Below, one piece after another: positions 55,813 through 64,000 of a stretch of DNA of 64,000 nt; positions within the stretch are counted from its first letter, which is position 1; each line of letters begins with the position of its first letter. Below the pieces are notes generated by a model. It was given only the letters and a program-made list of their open reading frames with translations, searched no databases and was not told where the DNA came from. The stretch covers positions 36,846,203-36,910,202 of the forward strand of contig JASXTE010000005.1 in NCBI GenBank assembly GCA_030280995.1, read 5' to 3'. Made by a program: the position numbers and the translations under genes. This DNA is from Hemileia vastatrix. Taxonomy: Eukaryota > Basidiomycota > Pucciniomycetes > Pucciniales > Zaghouaniaceae.

Positions 55813-56931
55813 ATAATTAGTTTATATGGAAATTAGTACTTAAAAGAGCCTAAACATGTAGAAAAAAAGTTATACTGAAAGAGTATGAAAAATGCTTTAG
55901 AAAATCCTATAGCACCAGATATTAGCCTTCACAAAGGGAGTAAGAGAAAAACTGGAGAGAAAAACCCTTTCTCTGTAAGAATACCAAGTAAGATCCGTTT
56001 TCTAAAGCAAATTATATAATTTTAAAATAACCCTTCCAACAAGACTCTTGACTTCTTAACAAGTCAAGACAGTAGCCACTAGAAGACCAGTGAGAACCAA
56101 TAACACCTGATTTGCAGAGAAAATTCACACCAGAGAAAAACACACCAAAAGTGCCTTTATTAAACTCCAATAGCAATGATACTAGATGCATGTTTTAAAT
56201 CTACACCAGAAAAAACAGTTACAATATTTGAGACCACCAAATAGCTAACCTTGCACCAAAAACTTGACCAATGAGGCCACAAAACACTGAGATAAAGGCA
56301 CAAAAGCAAAGATTCCACAAGATGAGATGGTGGCTAAATTTACCCCTTTATATGTCCATATACTCCCATAAACTTTTACATACAGTTCCCAGAAATCTGT
56401 CCTCATCAACCTCTTATTTTATACTAATATCACAAAACTTATTTGCATTCATTCAATTTTTGTTACATGATCAATAGAGACCTTGCAATTCATAATATAA
56501 AATAAAAATAAAAAAATGTTCTGCAAATTTTTTACAATTTAAAAACTTATCAGACCTCCAGTTTCTGAGTGGAGAAGTGAGTATCAGAGAGATATAAGAT
56601 TAGTATGAGTAATTAGCCAGAGAGAACCATAAGGCAATAAAAAAAAGAGAAAGAGGAAAATCACAAAAATTGATAAAAACAAAAGGAAAAAAAAGCTTGA
56701 GTTAAATGGAAGAGGGTCACAATATGCAACTATATTGTGCAGGTTTAGAAGGATTATGGAATGTCTTGTAAGATGAAGTTTGATGCCACAGATAGGTAAG
56801 TTAATTAGATAGATTTTTAATGTGTCTTTTGATAGTTATTGAAGTGCCTCTCTTGAAGTTGGTGGTTTTATTTTGATGAAAATGAGTGATATCAAGAAAA
56901 TAGTGGTTGTAGGAAAGAAAAGTCAGCTAGA
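55813..56931. other. resumed transposase trace, then unassigned sequence
   Basis: The first about 100 bases continue the Plant_tran-like frame (ISLYGN, stop, YLKEP). Beyond about 55920 only decayed AT-rich sequence is visible, and the 68-codon frame at 56271-56477 is not convincing. Confidence 0.35.
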
Positions 56932-57182
56932 CACCACACAATATGGGGGGAGGACTTGCTAGTGAGTCCACAACCTTGGACCCAAACTCACCACAGATTG
57001 ACCACACATTGAGCTATTGATAAATGAAGCCATACAATCAGGGATGAACACCACTCAGAAGAACAGTTTTAGGTGGGTGCTCATGTAGAGTTCAGTATGG
57101 GTTCAGTATGAGTTCAGTCTGAGTTCCATCTGAGTTCAGGTTGAGGACTTGCTAGCAAGTCTACCCCCTATATTGCGTAGTG
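56932..57182. mobile_element. CACTA-like MITE
   Basis: It is 251 bp, CACCACACAATATGGGGGG...CTATATTGCGTAGTG, with AGA at 56929-56931 and 57183-57185. It shares cagggatgaacaccactcag and the gttcagtatgagttcagtct repeats with the other copies. Confidence 0.85.
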
Positions 57183-57517
57183 AGATGTAAGAATATTGTG
57201 GCTTTAAGTGAGCAATAAAAATTTCAAGTGGTGACAAGAATATGTTTCTGGGCACTGTACAGTTCTCTAAACTCTAACTGCAGAAATAGCTTCTCTGCAT
57301 AAAAAATTCATAAAAAACCCTCTAAATCAACTCCCCAGATTGCTGCAGCCAAGGCATACAGCCTTACTGGAGATGGGGGGCCTCCTCTCTGCCAAAAACA
57401 CACCCTAAAAATCCATAAAAACAAAAAAAACCAGAAAACCCCTAAAATGCTAAAATATACTAAAACTTCATCAATCCAAAATTAAAAAATGGTCCATAGT
57501 TTATCCTCATTGTGGAG
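57183..57517 (-). other. region downstream of Gypsy pol, possible LTR start
   Basis: Directly after the pol stop read leftward. It includes gaagaagattgactccacaa and later ggcagagaggaggcccccca, which could be a polypurine tract and the beginning of the 3' LTR; there is no second LTR in the window to confirm it. Confidence 0.3.
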
Positions 57518-59091
57518 TCAATCTTCTTCAATTCTAGTGCCTCTTGGGTAAAATCTCTTCACCAGATCAGCAGCCACTCTCTTCTTCAAGACTGCACCAT
57601 CCAACTCTTCCAAAACATAAGAACCTCCAGACACCTGAGATCTGACTCTTTAAGGTCCATTCCATCTGTCAGAAAACATCTTTCCCCACTGACTCTCCAA
57701 ACTTCTATCACTACGCAATATAGGGGGTAGACTTGCTAGCAAGTCCCCAACCTGAACTCAGACTGAACTCATACTGAACTCTACTTAATGACCCACCTAA
57801 AACTTTTCTGCTGAGTGGTGTTCATCCCTGATTGTATGGTTCCTTTGTCAATAGCTCAATGTGTGTTCAATCTGTGGTGAATTTGAGTCCAAGGTTGCAG
57901 ACTTGCCAACAAGTCTGCCCCCCGTATTGCGTGGTGTATTATAAACCAAAACCAAACAACCAGGTTTCAAGGGATTCCTGAGTCTATGAGCCAACTTCTT
58001 GTCCCAGTATCTGACTGATTGATTTCTTATCTTCATCATTCTAGAGTATGCCTTCTCCTGACATTCCTCTCTACATTCCAACTGTTGTATCCTGGCACAG
58101 AGAAAATCTTCTGTTGAGTGCACATCATCCAAATCAATTCCAAGATAAGATACAGCTTTCAAGTCCACTGGCAGAACCACTTTCTGACCAAACATTAATT
58201 CATAAGTAGAATAGACAGTTGTCCTCTTCACAGTGACCCTATCAGCAAATAACACCAAGGGTAAATAATGCCTCCACTTTTCAGAACTATCTCCACACAT
58301 CTTAAACAAAGCATTCTTGATAACTTGATGGCCTCTTTCAACCATGCCTTCAGCTTCAGGATAATAAGGCGTAGCTACCCTGACTTTGGAACCAATAATT
58401 GACACAGCTACTTTAAATTAAGCTCCAAACTCTGTCCCACCATAAACAGTCACCAGCTTCATCAACCCATATCTAAACACCCGTTCCTTCTTCAAAAACT
58501 CTGCCACATTTTTGGCAGTCAAATTAACCAGAGGCACTGCCTCAACCCAACAAGACAAATTATCCCTGGAAACAATCAAGTACTTTTACCTGACCTCTTT
58601 AATATGGACAGCATCCAAACTGACTCTTCCAAACACAGTTGATTCACCAGTAGCACGCCCAAGCTCTTTAGGTTTCAGTGACTTCTTCTTTGACATTCTT
58701 CACAACATTGAACCCAACCCTGCACAGCCAAATTCATACCTTGCCACCAAAATCTGTCCACTACTCTTCTATAAGTCTCCCCAAGACCTCTATGACCAAG
58801 GTCTTCATGCAAAGACTTCAACACCAACTCTTGACCCTTCTTCTGAGTCACCACTACTTGAGGATTTTGATTTCTCCTCCTCATCAACTGCCTTCCTGAC
58901 ACATAGAAGCCAGGACTTTTTTTCTTGATTTCCACCCAAGAGTCATCATCACAAATATATGGCCTCTCCAAGGTTAACAGATATTCAACCATTATAAAAT
59001 AAAACCCAGTCTGACCCCAGGTCTCATCTTCAAAATCAAACAAAACAACATCCAAGGGTACAACCCTGTCATCAAAATCCCCAGTGTGCAC
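57518..59091 (-). pseudogene. Gypsy integrase, split by a CACTA-like MITE
   Basis: Order leftward: the HHCC zinc finger (HEDLGHRGLGETYRRV ... CCEECQRR) at 58700-58820, core domain with SLDAVHI (first Asp), then VTVYGGTEF, where families have V-T-D-G-G-x-E-F, so the second catalytic Asp is replaced by Tyr. A stop follows (GA*F), then PYYPEAEGMVERGH (Glu) and the C-terminal KPGCLVLVYN. The MITE at 57709-57936 interrupts here, and the frame resumes at 57708 with the C-terminal block and SYVLEELDG ... VKRFYPRG to the TGA at 57518. The element inserts Gypsy DNA into the host genome when intact; this one is inactive by several criteria. Confidence 0.85.
57709..57936. mobile_element. CACTA-like MITE in Gypsy integrase
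   Basis: It is 228 bp, CACTACGCAATATAGGGGG...GTATTGCGTGGTG, with TAT at 57706-57708 and 57937-57939. It falls inside the integrase C-terminal coding region, and the frame continues across when the element and one TAT are set aside. Confidence 0.85.
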
Positions 59092-59411
59092 ATGAGCAAC
59101 ACGAGCAGCCCAACCTGGACACCAATCCCTAAACTTTGGTACATTCTTTTCCTTCCACTGAATCTTAAGAGAATCTAGCTCACTAACAAAAACACCATTT
59201 TCTAAATTTGAGCTATCCCAAACAACAGCCCCATCTTTATCAACATAAACATCCTGATCACCAGAATCAAGATCAGATCCAGCCAGTTTTACCTCTTGGG
59301 GGAGGAGAGAACAATCTTCCAGTTTAACCTCATGGGGGGGTGAGAAAAATCTTCAGCACCCTTTGTGCTGGCCCCAACCACTGGGACATCTTCATCAAAT
59401 TCTTCAGAGTC
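59092..59411 (-). pseudogene. Gypsy pol linker between RNase H and integrase
   Basis: Decayed coding sequence on the minus strand with acidic Ser/Asp/Glu character, joining the RNase H end (ELSRRPPTDED) to the HHCC finger. No separate domain is recognisable. Confidence 0.5.
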
Positions 59412-60827
59412 TTAATCTTCATCTGTGGGTGGTCTCCTTGATAATTCATCTGGCACCTTAAAAGTTTTTCCTGGTTTGTGTACCAGCTCAAAATAAAAAT
59501 GCTGAAAAAATGCCATCCACCTAGTCATTGGAGCATTTGGAAGACTAGGTGTGTTGATCATTTGAACCAGAGATTTAGCATCCACCTGCAGCTCAAAATG
59601 CTGCCCCCATAAAACAGTTTTCAGCTTCTTCAAAATTTTTTCTACACCACACAATTCCAAGTAAGGTTGAGAATATCTAAATTCAACCTCATTAAATACC
59701 ACAGACTCATACCTTACTGGCCTGACCCTCCCAGTTTTATCTTCCTGAGACAAAACAGCACCTGCAGCAATATAACTTGAGTCCACCGCCAGATAAATTT
59801 TTCCAGCTTCCATACCATAATCCAACTTGTGAAGAATAATATCTTCACCCACCACCTTCTTCAACTTCTGAAAAGCCTCTTCACACTCTTCAGACCATTC
59901 CCACTCTGAATCTTTCCTGGTCAGCCTCCTTAAAGGTGAATCCAACAAAGAAAAATCTTTAATAAAAATTCTGACATACACACAAACCCCCGAAAATCCC
60001 CTGACTTCAGTAGTATTTTTAGGCCTTGGCCATGACTGAATTTTATTAACCTTTTTCTTTTCCATAATCCTTCCCTCTTTACATACCACGGGACCCAGAA
60101 TTTCCAAAGCAGGAACACAACAACAAAAATTTGAACCAGAAATTTTCAAACCAGCCTCTTCAATCCTAAACAATACTCTCTCTAGAGTAATTTCATATTC
60201 CCAAAAAAATCTCCTTATACCTGGGTTCTCTTTCAGCACCTCATTTCTATAATCAGTGGAGGGTCCTTTGATTCCACCATAATCAATAAAAATACCAGAA
60301 TGAGTAGGAACCTCATCCTGTAAAATCCAAGCCATTTGTACTTGATATACTGATACTGAATTAGTTGCTCCTTGAGGCAACCTAGTAAGCTGAAATCTTC
60401 CCAGAGGAGTCTCAAACGTTATAAGTGGCTTTGAATAGGCATGAAGCTCCCTTTCATCATAACCACCCATAATATCACCTAAACCATAACACACACTTCC
60501 AGCAAAAGCTTCCACAAATTCCTCCGCACTTGGCAGCATCCGAGCATCCTTAATAGTGACTCTATTCAAGGCTCTAAGATCATGCACCACCCTCAGCTTC
60601 CCATTCTGCATCTTTACACAGAAAACCAGACTTTAGTAACTAGAAGTTGATTGTTTGTACAATCCAGTCCTGACTCTTTCCCTAACAATCTCCACAAAAT
60701 CATTACTGATATAAAATGGAATTGGAATAGGTTTTATTTGCCAAGGTTCATGACAAACCACAGGAATCAAGTAAGGTTCCCCATAAGAGTGCTTCAACAC
60801 ACCCCTTTCCTCTTCAACAAATGCCAC
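59412..60827 (-). pseudogene. Gypsy reverse transcriptase and RNase H
   Basis: Starts before a TAA (about 60631) with YLIPVVCHEPWQIKPIPIP, then 399 open codons: KLRVVHDLRALNRVTIKDA, YGLGDIMGGYDERELH (a catalytic-Asp region), FQLTRLPQGATNS and IFIDYGGIKGP. The last is the Y/F-x-DD box, and its second Asp is replaced by Tyr. RNase H follows with IYLAVDSSYIAAGAVLSQ, LELCGVEK and LQVDAKSLVQMIN, then the ELSRRP end block. The long open frame shows moderate age, yet the reverse transcriptase would be catalytically dead. Confidence 0.9.
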
Positions 60828-61453
60828 CGCTTTCTCCCTTGCACAATAATGTGCAACAAGAAATTCTTTTCCTCATCAGACAACCAACCATCAGGACCAA
60901 AATTAACAACTTTCAACCTTTCCACAGTCACCCTAGCAGCTTCCACATCATCAGGAGGATTCTTCACCAGAGGAGTACAGTACAGATCTCTTGACAAAGG
61001 AGGTCTCTTCAAAGGAGGATTCAAACCTACAGGTATAGGCTCAATGACAGGCCTAATATTCTGTGCTACCTTCTTATACTTTGCAGCTCCACCTTCAACT
61101 TTAGGGATCTTCAGGAGGTCTTCACCACCAGACCTGGAACAAAAACCAAGGTTTTCCCCATTGCTCACATGTGTGGCCAAGGTAATGTTTTTTAAAGGTG
61201 TAGAAGAAACCCTAGTGGTGCACAATTGGTAGGACTTACTTTTATTCCCCAATCTCACCACTCCAAAACGTTTCTGCAATTCCACATCTTCATCCTCACT
61301 TCCATCTTCTAAATCTTCAAATCTTGATTCATCTTCTGAATCACATCTTCTAAATTTGTGCAGTTTATCCTCATGCTGGAGGCTCAAAAATATATCTTGC
61401 TGATCTTCATTCTTCAAAATTTTGTGCAGTTTAGCCTCATGCTGGAGGCCCAA
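60794..61453 (-). pseudogene. Gypsy pol segment upstream of reverse transcriptase
   Basis: A 219-codon frame with an acidic stretch (CDSEDESRFEDLEDGSEDED) and conserved-looking NPPLKRPPLSRDLY, FGPDGWLSDEEKNFLLHI. It runs into reverse transcriptase through a small frameshift at about 60820 (the EKAVAFVEEERG frame). The block GVVRLGNKSKSYQLCTTRVS occurs again at about 61600-61720, and the LQHEDKLHK segment is also doubled, so this region grew by local duplication. Confidence 0.7.
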
Positions 61454-61890
61454 AAATTGATCTTGATGATCTTCACAAAATAATTATTTTCTTCTTTCTT
61501 GATTATCTTCAGAGTTTTTTCTAGATTTTCTTTTGTTATCTTGAAATTTTTCTTTTCTTTTCTTGAGTTTTCTTCTATCCTACAAAAATAACCAGGGGTT
61601 TCCCCTATGCTCACAGTCATGGCCAAGGTAATGTTTTTGAAAGGTGTAGAAGAAACCCTAGTAATGCACAATTGGGAGGACTTACTTTTAGACCCCAATC
61701 TCACCACTCCACAGCTTTTCCGCATATCTTTCAATAAAGATATATAACCAATCTTCTTTTTTGAACTTGAATTAAAAATAATTGAGAATTTTGAGAGAGA
61801 AAAAATACTTGATAAAAAACTTGAAGAACACTTGCAGAGAAGAGAATAATTAAAAAGAGAAAGTTGAAAATACACTTGGTATATCTCCAA
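61454..61890 (-). pseudogene. duplicated Gypsy pol segment
   Basis: Contains GVVRLGSKSKSSQLCITRVS, STPFKNITLA and EENS, a diverged copy of the block at about 61170-61280. It is embedded in Lys/Asn/Phe-rich low-complexity sequence. Confidence 0.6.
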
Positions 61891-61964
61891 GGGAGCTGAA
61901 CTACTACAACCTGGGATTTCCTCATCTTGGGGAGAGGTTGTAGCACTTGGGTGATCAGCCCTTA

Positions 61965-62480
61965 TTACTCTAAAAAAGACAGACTCTCACTAGAGCCTGG
62001 GCCTCGCTCCAAAAAACCAGAGGTGGCACCCACTTCTCTTCTTCTCCTACAACAATCTATGCACTGGCACATTGAAGACAAACCAGGCCTGGTCTCCCCA
62101 CCATTCTCTCCAGGAGATGATAACCTCATGTGAAGTCTCCTTTCATATTCACCAGTCAACTCCAAACTGATTCCCACATCAAACTGATAACCAATTCTTG
62201 CTTGGAAATCCATCAAGAATGGTCCACCCAAAACAGCTTTTACATTACCTTTGGAAATGTAAAAATTAACCTTCCCTAAGGCTCCACCAACATCGAACTT
62301 CACAAACTCAGCTGTTCCAATCAATTTAGTGACATTGCCACCAATCCCTCTTAAATTTCAACCAATACCTTTCTTGATGGGGAGGCCCAGATGAGTAGCC
62401 TCAAACAAAGAAATCAGGTTAATTTAAGAACCTGAATCCACCAATGACCTAGAATCCCTGCCATTCAGAGTGACATTGAC
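61965..62480 (-). pseudogene. Gypsy aspartic protease region
   Basis: Reading leftward: RDSRSLVDSGS with the active-site D-S-G at about 62435, a TAA right after it, then LISLFEATHLGLPIKKG, a TGA, then GTAEFVKFDVGGALGKVNFY, AVLGGPFLMDFQARIGYQFD (the ILG-like strand). Two stops disable it. Confidence 0.75.
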
Positions 62481-63945
62481 ATAACCCAGAGGTGCAGATA
62501 AATAAGTTTCCAACCCCTCACCAAACTTTCAGCAGAATCACAAATGTATTCTACCTCTCCAGAAGAAACCCTTCTCCTGGTTAACAACTTTTTCTGACTA
62601 TCAGCCAACCCCAGACTGATAGCATACAACTCTCCATAAGTAAGGGAAACCTGACCCTGATTCATCCTTTCCAGGACAGAGTCCATAACATTAACTTGGC
62701 CAGAAACCACTGGCCTCTCAAAGTGAGCTCTTTGCTTCACTACCTTGGTCCTAGAAGATTCTTGAGGACCAGAACCACCAACAGATTTACCATCAACAGG
62801 AATCAAACCAGATCCCTCACCAGAACCTCTAACTCTAGCAGGCTTTGGAAAGGAAGCCAAAGGGACATCCTCCGCAGAGTAAGAATCAACATCCATTGGC
62901 ATTGGCTCACCATTCATGTCCAATTCTCCTAAACTAGGGGGGCCCATATCAGCTATAACCTTCTGTATCTTGTACAGATTCTCTTTGCTGTACTTCTTCC
63001 TAGCTGCACTCAGCTTAGGATCCACCTTTGAATATTTAGGCTTTGGTTGGGCCTGAGAACTGCTCTTAGGCCTTCCCACATTTCCTGCTTCTACATCATA
63101 TAAACAAGCCAAGCATTCCCCACTTGACTTTCCACCACAAGAATACAACTCCAAGCCACCAAAGGAAGATGTAAAAGAGACTCTCTTAGCCTCCTTTCCC
63201 TTCCCCTTTCCATCATCTCCACCCTTACCAGAAAAAGAAGCCTCATTAGGCAACTCTTCAAATGTTGGCCTCCTTGAGTTGACATTATGTCTCCTCCTCA
63301 CTAAGTCCACTGGAGCCTGACCATCATTAGGCTTCACAAAAGAGCCATCCAGGAACTTAAAAAATTTCCCATCAAATTCCACCATCTCCTTCAGAAACAT
63401 CCCTATTCAGTGCCCAAAAATCATTGGACTTGTGTCCCTTCCTGCTACAATAAGAGAAGACCCAAGGATCACTCCTACCAGCCCTCCTTTCATAATCTCT
63501 AGACTGAGAAGAAGCCTTATTGGCCTTCTGAGCCCCCTGAACAAAAATATGCAGCTGTTTTGTCAGATCAGCCAACTGCTCCACCACAGGGTCAACCTCC
63601 TTAGGCTTTTCAGGAGCCTTCCTCTTTTTCACAACTTTCTTCTTTCTAGACTCCTCCAGATCTTCAGCAAATGCCTCACTGACCTTGCTAACATATTTAG
63701 TGCTAGCTTCCTGGAAAGAATACACTGCCAACAGCTTCAGATGTCCCTCTACAAACTCCTTCACCACAGAGAGCAGGAAATTTTTGATTGCCATTAGGAA
63801 GAATCTTCATCTTATCCTTCCTAGCCAACTCCTTTAACACATCAATCCAAACATTCCTGGCCAAAGCAGACCAGAAAATATCCCTTTCAGAGTCAGTACT
63901 CTCCAACTCCTGCATGTCCACCAAATAATCCACCACTGGCTGCAA
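62465..63945 (-). pseudogene. Gypsy gag and gag-pol linker
   Basis: The gag body is at 63945-63370 in two overlapping frames (DYLVDMQELESTDSERDIFW; KQLHIFVQGAQKANK). A degraded zinc knuckle WVFSYCSRKGHKSNDFWALN keeps one Cys and the His but has lost the first and last Cys. A 311-codon linker follows (Gly/Ser/Lys-rich, MNGEPMPMDVDSYSAED, VLERMNQGQVSLTYGELYAI), ending in a frameshift near 62540 just before the protease. The 5' LTR lies beyond the window. Confidence 0.75.
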
Positions 63946-64000
63946 CTGAGCCAGAAACTTCCTCTAAGTGTGGAGGTTATCCACACCTCCATAAGATTGC

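Noticed and set aside
48934..57936. Assigning the CACTA-like MITEs to Harbinger because they lie in and near Harbinger genes
   Set aside because: The target duplications (TCT, AGA, TAT, AAG) do not fit the Harbinger preference, the ends begin CAC, and one copy lies in Copia and one in Gypsy.
1..64000. CRISPR arrays, bacterial promoters or operons
   Set aside because: Repeats found are minisatellites, LTRs and MITEs without regular unique spacers, and introns and retrotransposons show a eukaryotic genome.
1..64000. tRNA and rRNA genes
   Set aside because: No cloverleaf with A and B boxes or rRNA core sequence was recognised; the tRNA-Met-like matches at 13657 and 31716 are short primer binding sites only.

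Overview
The window looks like eukaryotic, fungal DNA, most probably from a rust fungus (Pucciniales) with a repeat-swollen, AT-rich genome. The reasons are short GT-AG introns of about 70 nt (one with a textbook TACTAAC branch site), basidiomycete-type Copia and Gypsy elements, Harbinger and Tc1/mariner transposases, and a Tet-like oxygenase of the kind that is abundant in rusts. The species assignment is an inference. I see no rRNA, tRNA, CRISPR array or bacterial-style operon. Only one gene looks like an ordinary single-copy host gene (24198-25685, minus strand); nearly everything else is mobile DNA, much of it nested.

Layout. 1-6196: two tandem, diverged copies of an LTR/leader plus the start of a gag-like gene (minus strand), the second split by a 1.5-kb solo LTR. 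6197-13541: dispersed repeats, a Copia 3' remnant and a nearly complete Tc1/mariner (DD34E) transposase gene with two introns. 13542-21521: a decayed Copia element (copia-2, 115-bp LTRs) whose reverse transcriptase is split by a 317-bp solo LTR and by a 2.4-kb CACTA-like element. 21715-30680: a CpG-containing, low-repeat island with the host gene and several families of miniature inverted-repeat elements. 30945-36719: a young Copia element (copia-1) with apparently identical 771-bp LTRs. 36812-48456: old LTRs, Harbinger fragments and low-complexity sequence. 48616-55812: a 7.2-kb Harbinger-like composite. 56932-63945: CACTA-like MITEs and a decayed Gypsy element (minus strand) that runs off the right end.

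The most interesting object is 48616-55812. Imperfect, roughly 130-bp terminal inverted repeats and a 3-bp duplication (ATA) bound a unit holding a HARBI1/DDE_4-type transposase (plus strand), a Tet/JBP-like 2OG-Fe(II) oxygenase remnant (plus strand) and a Myb/SANT-like protein remnant (minus strand). The unit interrupts a second, different Harbinger-type transposase gene whose reading frame resumes on the other side. Transposase plus Myb-like partner is the known Harbinger two-gene design; a Tet-like gene as a third passenger inside the repeats would be new to me.

The second object is a CACTA-like, non-autonomous family of five insertions (18127, 48934, 54766, 56932, 57709). All have matching 3-bp target duplications, shared ends and a 16-nt palindrome near the ends, and one carries a captured piece of Harbinger flanking DNA. 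Nested order can be read directly: Harbinger-type gene, then the 7.2-kb composite, then CACTA-like insertions.
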